Positions 45,342-54,829 of a stretch of 64,000 nt of DNA are shown here, one piece after another. Numbering within the stretch: the stretch's first letter is position 1; every line of letters begins with the position of its first letter. Below the pieces are notes generated by a model that saw only the letters and a program-made list of their open reading frames with translations, was not told the DNA's origin and searched no databases. Source of the DNA: a bacterium HR17 (lineage in GTDB: Bacteria > Armatimonadota > Fervidibacteria > Fervidibacterales > Fervidibacteraceae); NCBI GenBank assembly GCA_002898575.1, contig BEHT01000005.1, positions 35,815 through 99,814 on the forward strand. Reading direction: 5' to 3'. Both the position numbers and the translations under genes were made by a program.

Positions 45342-46775
45342 TTATTCGCTCTTCCCGACGATGTGGATTTTGAGGAAATTGGCGCGCCCGCGCGCCGAAA
45401 GCGGGATGCCTGCGACGATGACGACGACATCGCCCGCTTGAGCAATTCCGTCCGTTTCCAACCGTTCGTCCATCAACCGAATGAGTTCGTCGGTGCTGTC
45501 CGCGAAGGACAAACATTTGGGGATAACGCCCCACAGCAAACTCAACCGCCGTTGCACCTTTTCGTCGGGCGTGAAGGCGATGACAGGTGCTTTGGGACGG
45601 CGTTTGCTGACGAACAGCGCCGTTGATCCCGATTGCGTGAACACGACGATGGCTTTCGCTTTTACGTCCGCTGCTGCTAAGCATGCCGCGTCGCTGACGG
45701 CGTGGGCAATGCTCTCTTCACCTTCGCCCCGCCCTTCGTAGACGGGTTGGCTTTTGAGCAGTTGTGTTTCCGCAGCGCAAATGATGCGGTGCATCATCGT
45801 CACGGCTTCAACGGGGAACTTGCCGACCGCTGTTTCACCCGACAACATCAAGGCATCGCTGCCGTCCAAGACGGCGTTGGCGACATCAGATGCTTCCGCC
45901 CGCGTTGGGCGGGGCGAGTCCACCATGCTTTCCAACATTTGCGTCGCCGTGATGACGGGCACAAATTGGCGGTTAGCTTCGGCGATGATGCGTTTTTGCG
46001 CCAGCGGCACTTCCTCAGGCGGCAACTCCACACCCAGATCGCCTCGCGCCACCATCACGCCGTCGGCGGCGCGCAAAATTTCGTCCAACCGCTCCAACGC
46101 CTCGGGGCGCTCCAATTTGGCGATGACAGGCACATCCGCTCCGTGAGCGTGAATGGCGTTGCGCAAAACCTCAATGTCCTCGGCGGAACGGACAAACGAC
46201 AGGGCGACGAAATCGGTGCCAGATTGCAACCCATCGCGCAAATCTGTCAAATCCTCTTCGCTCAAAATCGGCACCGCCAACTTCGCGCCGGGGATGTTGA
46301 TGCCCTTGTGCGATTGAACGGTGCCGCCCCGCACGACGCGACAGCGCACCCGTTCGCCGTCGGTGCGCAGCGTTTCCAACTCAATGCGCCCATCGTCCAC
46401 AAGGATACGCTGCCCCGCCCGCACCGCCGTCGCTAAGTAGGGCGCCTCAACGGGCAAACAGAGAGCGTCCGTCACGGACGCAGCGGCAGCCGGACTGCAG
46501 AGGACGACTTCGGCACCGTCAGCCAGCGACACGGGCGCTGGCAGCGCCGCAACGCGCAGGCGCGGACCTTGCAAATCCCACAGCAGCGCGACGGGTTTGT
46601 TCAATTCCGCTGCCACGCGGCGCACCGTTTGAGCCATCTGTCGGTGCTGTTCTGCTGTCCCGTGCGAACAATTGATCCGCACGACATCCACGCCCGCTCG
46701 CAAAAGTGCCCGCAGTTTGCCCTCGTCCATCGTCGCCGGTCCGACCGTCGCGACGATTTTGGCTCGACGCATCAT
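45342..46775 (-). CDS. pyk: Pyruvate kinase
   Basis: A 477-residue pyruvate kinase of glycolysis. Motifs are KIVATVGPATMDEGKLRALL, VRINCSHGTAEQH, ARGDLGVELPPEEVPLAQKR (catalytic), ATQMLESM and RPTRAEASDVANAVLDG. The C-terminal allosteric/PK_C domain follows from about 350. There is no PEP-utilising C-terminal extension. ATG 46775 overlaps the panB stop (ATGATGA), so the two are coupled. An immediate second ATG at 46772 is possible. Confidence 0.96.
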   Translation of the reverse strand: MMRRAKIVATVGPATMDEGKLRALLRAGVDVVRINCSHGTAEQHRQMAQTVRRVAAELNKPVALLWDLQGPRLRVAALPAPVSLADGAEVVLCSPAAAASVTDALCLPVEAPYLATAVRAGQRILVDDGRIELETLRTDGERVRCRVVRGGTVQSHKGINIPGAKLAVPILSEEDLTDLRDGLQSGTDFVALSFVRSAEDIEVLRNAIHAHGADVPVIAKLERPEALERLDEILRAADGVMVARGDLGVELPPEEVPLAQKRIIAEANRQFVPVITATQMLESMVDSPRPTRAEASDVANAVLDGSDALMLSGETAVGKFPVEAVTMMHRIICAAETQLLKSQPVYEGRGEGEESIAHAVSDAACLAAADVKAKAIVVFTQSGSTALFVSKRRPKAPVIAFTPDEKVQRRLSLLWGVIPKCLSFADSTDELIRLMDERLETDGIAQAGDVVVIVAGIPLSARGRANFLKIHIVGKSE

Positions 46776-47656
46776 CTCCGCTCAACCTCTTGCCCTTTGG
46801 TGGCGTCCCGTAAAAGGCTACGCAACCGTTCCAACTCTTCGGGCGCCATCTTGGTTGCATGTTCGGTGGTCGGAAATTTGCCCTCGCGCACCTCTTGGGC
46901 GTAAGCGGCGACGGCGTGGCGGATCAGGTCGCCGACCTCAGCGTAGCGTTTGGCGTGGCGGGGCGACCAACCGGGCACCATGCCGATTAAATCGTGCAGG
47001 ACCAAAATTTGCCCGTCGCATTGTCCTCCTGCGCCGATACCGATCGTCGGGATGCGCAGCCGCTCGGTGATGAGGGCGGCGACCTCTTCAGGCACCAACT
47101 CCAGCACGATGGCGAAGCACCCGGCATCCTCCAGCGCATGCGCCATGTCCACGAGGGCTTTGGCGTCCTCGCTATGGCGCCCTTGTACGCGAGCGCCGCC
47201 GAACTGGTGCAACCATTGGGGCGTGAAACCCAGATGCCCCATGACGGGAATCCCTACCTCCACCAGCGCCCGCACGATGTGCACGACGGTCGGTGTCCCA
47301 CCCTCCACCTTGACGGCTTCCGCGCCGTCCTTTAGAAACAGCCCTGCGTTTTCAATCGCCACCGCGACGCTCGGCTGGTAGGACAAAAAGGGCATGTCGG
47401 CGACCAACAACGCCCGCTTGAGCCCTCGGCGCACTGCGCGGACATGGTGGCGCAATTCATCCATCGTCACGGGTAGCGTCGTCTCGTAGCCCAAGACGAC
47501 ATTCGCCACACTGTCGCCGACCAACACGACATCCACGCCCGCTTCGTCCACCAGCAACGCCGTCGGGTAGTCATAAGCCGTGATGGCGACGATTTTTTCA
47601 CCTGCCTGTTTCTTCTCCTGCACCGTCCGCACCGTCACTTTGCGGGGCGTACTCAC
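46772..47656 (-). CDS. panB: 3-methyl-2-oxobutanoate hydroxymethyltransferase
   Basis: A 294-residue PanB enzyme making ketopantoate for pantothenate and coenzyme A. Conserved segments are IVAITAYDYPTALLVDEAGV, VVLVGDSVANVVLGYETTLP, LLVADMPFLSYQPS, VKVEGG and GIGAGGQCDGQILVLHDLIG. A GTG at 47656 gives the family's normal length. The frame runs on to 47788 through family A repeat DNA (peptide ASGDAPSE), which is an artefact. The ribosome binding site at the chosen start is weak. panC and panD are not in the window. Confidence 0.93.
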   Translation of the reverse strand: MSTPRKVTVRTVQEKKQAGEKIVAITAYDYPTALLVDEAGVDVVLVGDSVANVVLGYETTLPVTMDELRHHVRAVRRGLKRALLVADMPFLSYQPSVAVAIENAGLFLKDGAEAVKVEGGTPTVVHIVRALVEVGIPVMGHLGFTPQWLHQFGGARVQGRHSEDAKALVDMAHALEDAGCFAIVLELVPEEVAALITERLRIPTIGIGAGGQCDGQILVLHDLIGMVPGWSPRHAKRYAEVGDLIRHAVAAYAQEVREGKFPTTEHATKMAPEELERLRSLLRDATKGQEVERR

Positions 47657-47702
47657 CGTCGCATCACCGCTGCTTTGTTGAATTTTCCTTTTCAGCAGTG
47701 CT

Positions 47703-47986
47703 TCGGAGGGCGCATCTCCTGATGCGCCGCTCTTACTTCGGCGGCTCAGAGAGCCGCCCTCCGAGAGTGTGTCGTTCGGAGGGTGCATCTCCTGATGCGC
47801 CGCTCTTACTTCGGCGGCTCAGGAGAGCCGCCCTCCGAGAGTGTGTCGTTCGGAGGGTGCGTCTCCTGATGCGCCGCTCTTACTTCGGCGGCTCAGGAGA
47901 GCCGCCCTCCGAGAGTGTGTCGTTCGGAGGGTGCATCTCCTGATGCGCCGCTCTTACTTCGGCGGCTCAGGAGAGCCGCCCTCCGA
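47703..47986 (+). repeat. Four tandem family A repeats, 74-bp period
   Basis: Units at 47703-47764, 47776-47838, 47850-47912 and 47924-47986; the last three repeat every 74 bases. Hairpin 1 arms are GCGCATC/GATGCGC or GTGCATC/GATGCGC, the linker is CGCTCTTACTTCG and hairpin 2 arms are GCGGCTC/GAGCCGC. Spacers GAGTGTGTCGT are identical, which points to local amplification. 47987-48091 holds nothing further that I can support. Confidence 0.88.
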
Positions 47987-48091
47987 GAGTGTGTCGTTCC
48001 GATAAACTCCATTATTCTCAACACAGCATCACCGTTCTTGCGACCTGAGCCCCAGTCTCGGTCCTTTTGTGAGAGGCTACAGAAACCGCAA

Positions 48092-49003
48092 TCATGACAG
48101 GTCAGCGAACACTCGTTGCAACTCAGCAGCGATTTGGTCCTCGTCATCGGTGACGGTCACGCCGCTGAAAAGGTGCCAGCGTTCCACATGCTCAAGGTGC
48201 CCGCCGGGTTCAAGGCGGGTCAGCGGGCTGAGCGTCTCCAGTTCCAGCATGGTGGCGTCGGTGAACACTTCGGTGGAGCACCCGAAGTCGGGATAAGGGG
48301 CGCCCTCACGGTGCTGAAAAATTTTGACGAACAGCCGATCGCCGTTGGCGTAAGCGCACCAACCGTCAGGGTTGGCTATGCCCAACTTTTGTGGCGTGGA
48401 TCGGGTCGGGTCTTGGCGCAACAGGATGAACCGCTTGCCGAATGTCCAGCGCGGGTCGGTCATGTCGGTGTAGTGCCACTGCACCAATGGGCGGGCAGGC
48501 AGCAACTTTTCTCCGTGCGGGATAAAGGGCGGCTGGGGCAGCAGCGCCACACCGCCCGGCGCCATGACCGACAGCGCCCACGCCGCCAACTCAATCGCCC
48601 ACAGATTGTGATTGGTCAGAATGTGGGTGACAGTGACCTGCGGGCGATCAGGGTGCAGGGCGACACGGAGGGTCTTCTGCACACCTGTCGTTCGTTCCGT
48701 CGGTGGTATCAACTCCAGCGTCCATTCGTCCACCACGCGCACTTGCACGGGCTCATTGTCGGGGTAGTAGGTGCGTTGCGGGTGTTCGGGGGCGTGCCAA
48801 AGGCGGTGCCCGCCGTAAATGCGCCACGCGTCGCCGCCGACCTTGCCCAGTTGGTCAGTGAACTCTGCAAACTCGTTGGGTCCACCGACGAAGCCAAAGC
48901 GGATGAGGCGCGGACCGACATCGGCGGTCGCTACGACTTCCACGACGCCGTTGCTAACCCGGTAGCAATTTTGCCAACCCGCATAAGCGATGCGCTCCAC
49001 CAT
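48092..49003 (-). CDS. Sugar-epimerase-like (DUF4380-like) protein
   Basis: A 303-residue soluble protein with a beta-sandwich pattern like galactose mutarotase/DUF4380 proteins. Notable residues are DVGPRLIRFGFVGGPNEFAE, GDAWRIYGGHRLWHAPEHPQ, TVTHILTNHNLWAIELAAW, YPDFGCSTEVFTDATMLELE and LEHVERWHLF. His and Glu at these points are typical of the fold, but a real catalytic set cannot be assigned. There is no signal peptide. The start is ATG 49003 or TTG 49015; AAAGGGG lies about 12 bases before the former. It is divergent from the GT39-like gene at 49269. Confidence 0.72.
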   Translation of the reverse strand: MVERIAYAGWQNCYRVSNGVVEVVATADVGPRLIRFGFVGGPNEFAEFTDQLGKVGGDAWRIYGGHRLWHAPEHPQRTYYPDNEPVQVRVVDEWTLELIPPTERTTGVQKTLRVALHPDRPQVTVTHILTNHNLWAIELAAWALSVMAPGGVALLPQPPFIPHGEKLLPARPLVQWHYTDMTDPRWTFGKRFILLRQDPTRSTPQKLGIANPDGWCAYANGDRLFVKIFQHREGAPYPDFGCSTEVFTDATMLELETLSPLTRLEPGGHLEHVERWHLFSGVTVTDDEDQIAAELQRVFADLS

Positions 49004-49268
49004 TGCGCTATTCAACCCCTTTCGCCTGCCTTCGCCCTACAAAGGCGTGCTGAGCCGGAGGGTTGGGCAGACGCCCGACTGTCCGGCTTCGGAGGGCTCG
49101 CCGCTGGCGCGCCGCGATCCAAAGGGTTTCACCGCAAATTTTTCGGCAACGCTTCAGCCATTGCCCTCCAAAAAACACTGCCTCAAATGATGCCGCTTCA
49201 GGTCAAAGAAGGTCGTTGCCGATTTTTCCTATTGCCGATAGCGTTGCGCGTTGAGGAGGCGTAAACGG

Positions 49269-50852
49269 ATGCTCGCGCGTTTCAAAAGCGTGTTTGCTTC
49301 ATTGTCACTGCCAACAGCGGCGCAAGTTGCGGGACGGGAGACTCAAGACGCGGGGCATGTCGTGGGAACAGGGGTGGTTGTTGTGATAGCGTGCTTTGTG
49401 CTGCTGGTGCACTGGTATGGGGAGGCGTGGTTAGTGCCGTGGCACGACGAAGTGGTGATCGGACGGTTGGCGCAAAACTTGGGCAACGGTGCAGGGTTCC
49501 GCAACGATTGGATGGACGGGTTGCTCCCTGGCGCCGACCGACGCACTTACTGGCAGATGCCGGCTTACCCCATCGCCTTGGCTGGCTGGGGAAAACTGTG
49601 GGGATTTGACCTCAACACAATGCGGGAACTTAGCCGTTGCTTGAGCGTGATAGCGCTTCTGCTTTTGTTCGCGTTAGGGCGTTGTGTAGGTCTCGCACCG
49701 CTGTGGCGCTTGGTCGTTGTGTTGTGGACGGCGAGCGACCTCAACTTTCAATTTGCCGCCAACTTTGTTCGCCCGGAAGCGTTGTGCACGACGCTCCTAA
49801 TTGCTGCGTCCGTCGCAGCAGCCAAAGCGACGGTGACCGACGACCCTTTGCCGTGGTGGTTGTCGGTGGGCATTTGCACCGCTTCGGCAGTGTTGACACA
49901 CCCGTTGGCGTTGCTGCCGAGCCTTGTGCTGTTTGTTACCGCATGGCGTCAGACAGGTTGGCGCGGGGCCAGTGCAGCCGGTGTGCCCATGTTGGTGGCG
50001 ATGGGCGGTTGGCTGCTATACGCGGCGCAGGAACCGGCGTTGTTTCTGGCGCAAATGCGAGCCCATTGGGCACACAAACAAAAAAGCGGCGTAGAAAGCC
50101 TGCTGCTGTTGGCGACCGGAGCGGATTTTTGGGGCATCTGGCGCTACTTGGGGGTGCCGATGACCCCCCAGCCAGCGGCAGCCATCGCGCTTATTGGCGC
50201 TTATTACGCGTGGTCCCGCCGACGCTGCTGCACCGCAGGCTGGCTAGGTGCCTTCGTCGTTGCCCTCTACACGGTTGTGGCACTCGGCGCCGAAGCGTGG
50301 TATCCGGCGGTTTTTGTTCCGTTCGGCTACTTGTTGGCGGCATGGTTATGTCACGACCTTGCCGTTTGGCGCCCTACATGGCGCCCCATGCTGCTGACCG
50401 TTGCCGCTGTGTGGTGGAGCCTGCAGGCGGCGTTGATTGTCCGCCATGCGACAGCAGTGCCGCGCGTCCGCACTGAAGTGCAGGCGTTTACGGAAACGGT
50501 CGCCCAATTGCTACCGCACCGCGCCGTCGTTTTGATTGGCAGTTTCTCTCCCGACCCCACTTACGCGTTGCGGCGTGTTCGTCCCGATGTGCGCGTCTAC
50601 GCCCTGATGCCTTTGCGGATGGTTAACCGTTCGGCGTTACACCGTTTGCAGGGACAGTTGACTCACGCCCTTGTGCTGGAACCGCGCCTTCAAGGTGTGA
50701 CGGCTTCGGGGGTGGTCGTGCGCCGTTGGCATTTTACATTTGGTGGGCTGAGCGCGCCTCGGCGGGGCGTTCGGGTCGTTTTACTCCGCTGCGCGGCTTT
50801 GCCAACTGCATCGCAAGGTGCGCATAATTCAAAGCGGTTAGCGGGCTTTTGA
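49269..50852 (+). CDS. GT39-like (ArnT/PMT) membrane glycosyltransferase
   Basis: A 527-residue polytopic protein. An Asp/Glu pair in the first periplasmic loop (VPWHDEVVIGRLAQNLGNG) and PAYPIALAGWGKLWGFDLNT match the PMT/ArnT superfamily, which uses lipid-linked sugar donors. About nine to eleven membrane helices are present, including VVGTGVVVVIACFVLLV. The C-terminal about 130 residues are periplasmic and soluble. ATG 49269 has GAGGAGG 9 bases upstream. It could glycosylate lipid, polysaccharide or protein; no substrate is evident. The next gene follows by 25 bases. Confidence 0.8.
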   Translation: MLARFKSVFASLSLPTAAQVAGRETQDAGHVVGTGVVVVIACFVLLVHWYGEAWLVPWHDEVVIGRLAQNLGNGAGFRNDWMDGLLPGADRRTYWQMPAYPIALAGWGKLWGFDLNTMRELSRCLSVIALLLLFALGRCVGLAPLWRLVVVLWTASDLNFQFAANFVRPEALCTTLLIAASVAAAKATVTDDPLPWWLSVGICTASAVLTHPLALLPSLVLFVTAWRQTGWRGASAAGVPMLVAMGGWLLYAAQEPALFLAQMRAHWAHKQKSGVESLLLLATGADFWGIWRYLGVPMTPQPAAAIALIGAYYAWSRRRCCTAGWLGAFVVALYTVVALGAEAWYPAVFVPFGYLLAAWLCHDLAVWRPTWRPMLLTVAAVWWSLQAALIVRHATAVPRVRTEVQAFTETVAQLLPHRAVVLIGSFSPDPTYALRRVRPDVRVYALMPLRMVNRSALHRLQGQLTHALVLEPRLQGVTASGVVVRRWHFTFGGLSAPRRGVRVVLLRCAALPTASQGAHNSKRLAGF

Positions 50853-50877
50853 ACGCGTGTGATTAGGAGGGACGAAG

Positions 50878-51930
50878 GTGGTTCAAGTGACATCGGTAAT
50901 CACTGAGGCAGAGCTACGCCACCGTGTGGCGCAGTTACGCCGCGTCCGTTTGGGTGCGTTGCCGACACCGCTGGAGCCGCTACCCCGCCTCTCGGAGCGC
51001 TTGGGCGTCCGCGTGTTCATCAAGCGCGACGACCTGACGGGGCTGGCGCTGGGCGGTAACAAGGTGCGGCATCTGGAATTCAGTTTGGCGATGGCGTTGG
51101 AACAAGGCTGCGATGTCGTCATCAACGGCGCCGCCGTTCAGTCCAACTACTGCCGCCAAACGGCAGCGGCGTGCGCCAAGTTGGGGCTCAAATGTGCGTT
51201 GGTTTTGCGCTGCGACCCGAAGGTGGAACGGTTCAAGACGGCAGAGCCGCAGGGCAACTTGTTGCTGGATTACCTCTTCGGCGCCGATGTGCGGTTCGTG
51301 AACGCCGACGCCGACATGGACACGGAAAAGGAGCGCCTCGCCGACGAGTATCGGGCGAAAGGACATAAGCCCTTCGTCATCAAGCACCCCGACTTGGGCG
51401 GCGGGTTCGGTTACCTCGTTTGCTTGTTGGAGTTGGTGGAGCAGTGTCGCCAATTGGGTGTTGAGCCGACGCACCTCATCCATAGTTCGTCCACGCCGAC
51501 GCAGGTCGGGTTTATCGTCGGGGCGAAAGCGTTGGGGCTCCATTGGCACATCCTCGGCGTCAGCCCGCACCACCGCCCCGATGCGCCCGAACGCATCGCC
51601 GAACTGTGCCGCCTTGTCGCCCAACGCCTCAACCTGCCCATTACCGTCACCCCCGACGAAATCGGCTACACCTTGCAGTATGTCGGCGAGGGCTACGGCA
51701 TCCCGACCGACGAAGGGATGGACGCGTTGCTGCTGATGGCGCGCACCGAGGGCATTTTAATGGATCCCGTTTACACCGCCAAAGCCTTTGCCGCTCTCCT
51801 TGCAATGGTGCGCCGGGGCGAACTGACCAAAGACCACACCGTCATCTTCGTCCACACCGGCGGTGTGCCGGCGCTGTTCGCTTACCAGCCGGCGTTGCTG
51901 CAAGCGATGGAGCGGATGGGACAAAGGTGA
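50878..51930 (+). CDS. PLP-dependent D-cysteine desulfhydrase / ACC deaminase family
   Basis: A 350-residue fold-type II PLP enzyme of the D-cysteine desulfhydrase/1-aminocyclopropane-1-carboxylate deaminase family. The PLP Lys is about residue 62 in GLALGGNKVRHLEF. Further family signatures are GAAVQSNYCRQTAAACAKLG, SSSTPTQVGFIVGAKALG, TPDEIGYTLQYVGEGYGIPT and FVHTGGVPALFAY. D-cysteine desulfhydrase is the more common bacterial activity; ACC deaminase cannot be excluded. GTG 50878 has AGGAGGG 6 bases upstream. It is convergent with polX. Confidence 0.9.
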   Translation: MVQVTSVITEAELRHRVAQLRRVRLGALPTPLEPLPRLSERLGVRVFIKRDDLTGLALGGNKVRHLEFSLAMALEQGCDVVINGAAVQSNYCRQTAAACAKLGLKCALVLRCDPKVERFKTAEPQGNLLLDYLFGADVRFVNADADMDTEKERLADEYRAKGHKPFVIKHPDLGGGFGYLVCLLELVEQCRQLGVEPTHLIHSSSTPTQVGFIVGAKALGLHWHILGVSPHHRPDAPERIAELCRLVAQRLNLPITVTPDEIGYTLQYVGEGYGIPTDEGMDALLLMARTEGILMDPVYTAKAFAALLAMVRRGELTKDHTVIFVHTGGVPALFAYQPALLQAMERMGQR

Positions 51931-51946
51931 CCGTCGCCGGCGGGGC

Positions 51947-53662
51947 TCAACGCCGCCGAGCGCTCAGCCATTCCCGTAACTCGGTGTAAGGGCGCGTGTT
52001 GACGATGTCCTTCGGCTCGCACCATGCCCGACGGGCGACAGCGACGCCAAACCGCATGAACGCCAGATGCTCTGTGCGGTGGGCGTCGGTCCCGATGCTT
52101 AACAGCACGCCGGCGTCTCTTGCGATGCGGGCGTGTTCGTCGTTCAGGTCCAACCGTTCGGGCGATCCGTTGATTTCCAGCGCCACACCTGTCTCGCGGG
52201 CTTTCTCAATGAGCGCGTCCACCCGCACCTCGTAAGGCGGGCGCTGGTTGATCAGTCGCCCTGTCGGGTGTCCGATGATATGCACCAGCGGGTTCTCCAT
52301 CGCCTTCAGGATACGCCGGGTCATGGCGTCCATGTCCATCTTCATCGCCGAGTGCACCGAGGCGATGACCAAGTCCAATTGTCGCAGGATATCTTCGTCC
52401 ATGTGCAGGCTGCCGTCTGAAGCGATGTCCACCTCGATGCCCGCCAGCACCGGAAAGCCCAGCCGGTCGCTGACTTGCCGGATCTCGCGGATGAGTTTGC
52501 GGAAGTCGTCGGGTTTGACGCCCCAGCCCATCGGCGGCGAGTGGTCGGTGATGGCGATGTATTCGTAACCGCGTTCCATGGCGGCTCGCGCCATCTCTTC
52601 CACGGTCGCGGCGCCGTCGCTCCAGCGGGTGTGGCTGTGGGTTTCGCCGCGAATATCGTCCAGCGTGACAAGGCGCGGCAAAGCGCCTTTCAGCGCCGCT
52701 TCCAACTCGCCACGGTCTTCCCGCAACTCGGGCGGGATCCACACTAAGCCGAGGGCTTCGTAGACGCCTTCCTCCGTCTCGCCTGCCACCTTTTCGCCTG
52801 TCGCTTCACGGAAAACGCCGTATTCGTTGACGGTCAACCCGTGTTTGAGGGCGAGGTTGCGCAACGCGATGTTGTGGGCTTTGGACCCCGTGAAATATTG
52901 GGCGGCAGCACCGAAACTCTCTGGCTCAACGGCTCGCAAGTCCACTTGCAGGTTGTTCGCCATCAGCACGCTGGACTTCGTCGTCCCGTGTGCCAGCACC
53001 TTTTGCACTTCGGGTAACTTCGTGAACTTGTCCATGACGGGTTGGGTGTTGCGGGCGGCGACGAGGATGTCCAAGTCACCGACCGTTTCCTTCCAACGGC
53101 GCAGACTGCCGGCAGGCAAGATGGCGATGACTTCCGGCAGTTCCTGCAATGCTGCCACGATGCGTTCGGCGAGACTTAGCGCGATGTGGATGGGCACCCG
53201 CTCTTGCTGCCGGCGCCACACCTGAATGCTTTCCAAGATGTTACGGATCTTCTGCTCGCCCATGCCCGGTAACTTCGCCAACTTGCCGGCTTTCGCTGCC
53301 GCTTCCAGTTCGTCCACCGTCGTGATTTTCAGCCGATCGTAGAGCATTGCGACGGTGCGCGGACCGACGCCCTGAATTTCCAGCAGCGTCCGCAGTTGCG
53401 GTGGATACTTCGCCCGCAGTTGTTCCAACCGCGTCGTCGTGCCCCGTTGCAGGAACTCGGTGATGTCGCGGGCGATGCTCTCACCGATTCCCTCAACGGT
53501 GTGGAGCCGCTTTGTCCGCACCAGTTCTTCAATGGGTTCCTGCAGTGCGGCGATGGCTTCCGCGGCGCGCCGATAGGCACGCGCTTTGAACGGGTTTTCG
53601 CCGGCGATCTCTATCAAGTCCGCCGTCTCTTCCAGCATAGCGACGACTTCCGCGTTGCGCAT
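51947..53662 (-). CDS. polX: DNA polymerase X family protein with PHP domain
   Basis: A 571-residue family X DNA polymerase with 3'-5' exonuclease, used in base excision and gap repair. N-terminal helix-hairpin-helix repeats are seen (about 1-100, GIGESIARDITEFLQRGTTT; GVGPRTVAMLYDRLKI; GMGEQKIRNILESI). The polymerase palm has LPAGSLRRWKETVGDLDILV with the catalytic Asp pair. The PHP domain (about 335-560) has GETHSHTRWSDGAATVEEMA, YIAITDHSPPMG, GIEVDIASDGSL, HIIGHPTGR and IGTDAHRTEHL. ATG 53662 has GAGGTGA upstream; the frame runs on to 53743. Confidence 0.95.
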   Translation of the reverse strand: MRNAEVVAMLEETADLIEIAGENPFKARAYRRAAEAIAALQEPIEELVRTKRLHTVEGIGESIARDITEFLQRGTTTRLEQLRAKYPPQLRTLLEIQGVGPRTVAMLYDRLKITTVDELEAAAKAGKLAKLPGMGEQKIRNILESIQVWRRQQERVPIHIALSLAERIVAALQELPEVIAILPAGSLRRWKETVGDLDILVAARNTQPVMDKFTKLPEVQKVLAHGTTKSSVLMANNLQVDLRAVEPESFGAAAQYFTGSKAHNIALRNLALKHGLTVNEYGVFREATGEKVAGETEEGVYEALGLVWIPPELREDRGELEAALKGALPRLVTLDDIRGETHSHTRWSDGAATVEEMARAAMERGYEYIAITDHSPPMGWGVKPDDFRKLIREIRQVSDRLGFPVLAGIEVDIASDGSLHMDEDILRQLDLVIASVHSAMKMDMDAMTRRILKAMENPLVHIIGHPTGRLINQRPPYEVRVDALIEKARETGVALEINGSPERLDLNDEHARIARDAGVLLSIGTDAHRTEHLAFMRFGVAVARRAWCEPKDIVNTRPYTELREWLSARRR

Positions 53663-53785
53663 GGGCGGGTCACCTCGCTGTCGGTGCGGCGAGCGCTCCC
53701 GTTGCAATTTTGCGGCTGTCAGCGGGCGTTGCCGCAACGGCAAGCGGTCTACGCCGGTGCGCTACAATCATGGCGGTGAACGCAT

Positions 53786-54829
53786 GTGCTTCAAAAGCCA
53801 AGTTGCCTTTGTGACGCGACGGCAGATGCGTTGCTTAGAGCGCCGCTGGTAGACCGGTTCGGACGGGTCGCCCGCAAGTTGCGCCTTTCGGTCACCGACC
53901 GGTGCAACTTCCGCTGCCACTTTTGCATGCCCCTCAACCCCGTGTGGCTGCCCAAAGAGCATTTGCTGACTTACGAAGAGATGGTGTGGGTTGCCCGCCT
54001 GTTAGCAGGCATGGGCGTGACGAAAATTCGCCTTTCGGGCGGCGAACCGCTGATACGGCGCGATGTGGACGCTTTGGTCGCGATGCTCGCCGCTATCCCC
54101 GCGGTGGAAAGCGTGACGATGACGACCAACGGGTTTTACTTGTTGGAGATGGCGGCGCGGCTCAAAGCCGCTGGGCTCAGCGGTGTCACTGTCAGCCTGC
54201 ACAGCCTCAAACCCGACCGCTTTGAAGGCATCGTCGGGCGGCGGGAAGTATTTGACCGCGTGATGGCAGGCATCGCCGAAGCCCGGCGTGTCGGCTTGCC
54301 CGTGAAGGTCAATGTCGTCATCACGCGCGGCTGCAATGACGACGAAATCTTGGACTTTACTGAACTGGCGCGCCGCACGGGCATGACGGTGCGGTTCATT
54401 GAATACATGCCTTTTGACGGGCAAAAACTGTGGTCGTCCGAACGGCTTGTCAGCGGTGCCGAAATCCTAGAGCGCATCGGCGAACGCTACCTGCTGGTCC
54501 CGTTGCCCCGCGAGCCCGGCTCAACGGCGCAAGTTTACCGGTTCGCCGACGGTGCACCGGGCGAAGTGGCGGTCATCACTTCTATGACGCTGCCCTTTTG
54601 CGACGATTGTGACCGCATTCGGCTGACCGCCGACGGCAAGATCGTTCCTTGCCTGTTCAGCCGTGACGAATATGACCTGCGTCCGCTATTGCGGGGTGGT
54701 GCCGACGATGTGGAACTTGCCCGGTTCATCCGCGCCGCCTTTTGGCGCAAGTTCGCCGGCGTGGAGACGCTGTTGCGGACGGCACAACATGTCGGGCATG
54801 TCCGCCCGATGCACACTATCGGCGGCTAA
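53786..54829 (+). CDS. moaA: GTP 3',8-cyclase MoaA
   Basis: A 347-residue radical-SAM enzyme starting molybdenum cofactor synthesis by making 3',8-cyclic GTP. The N-terminal [4Fe-4S] motif is in SVTDRCNFRCHFC (Cys40/44/47). The second cluster is in FCDDCDRIRLTADG and VPCLFS. The protein ends in the typical Gly-Gly (MHTIGG). Conserved KIRLSGGEPLIRRDV and VNVVITRGCNDDEILDF are present. GTG 53786 has a weak GGTGA site 6 bases upstream. A TTG at 53831 is another possible start and would still keep the cluster. The stop codon overlaps the convergent SDR stop by two bases. Confidence 0.95.
   Translation: MLQKPSCLCDATADALLRAPLVDRFGRVARKLRLSVTDRCNFRCHFCMPLNPVWLPKEHLLTYEEMVWVARLLAGMGVTKIRLSGGEPLIRRDVDALVAMLAAIPAVESVTMTTNGFYLLEMAARLKAAGLSGVTVSLHSLKPDRFEGIVGRREVFDRVMAGIAEARRVGLPVKVNVVITRGCNDDEILDFTELARRTGMTVRFIEYMPFDGQKLWSSERLVSGAEILERIGERYLLVPLPREPGSTAQVYRFADGAPGEVAVITSMTLPFCDDCDRIRLTADGKIVPCLFSRDEYDLRPLLRGGADDVELARFIRAAFWRKFAGVETLLRTAQHVGHVRPMHTIGG

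Noticed and set aside
47657..47788. Longer panB N-terminus beginning at 47788
   Set aside because: The extra 44 residues are repeat-derived and PanB proteins normally begin close to the IVAITAYDYP segment.
54430..54829. Overlapping moaA/SDR stop codons as a regulatory overlap
   Set aside because: A two- to four-base convergent overlap is common in compact genomes and gives no further signal.
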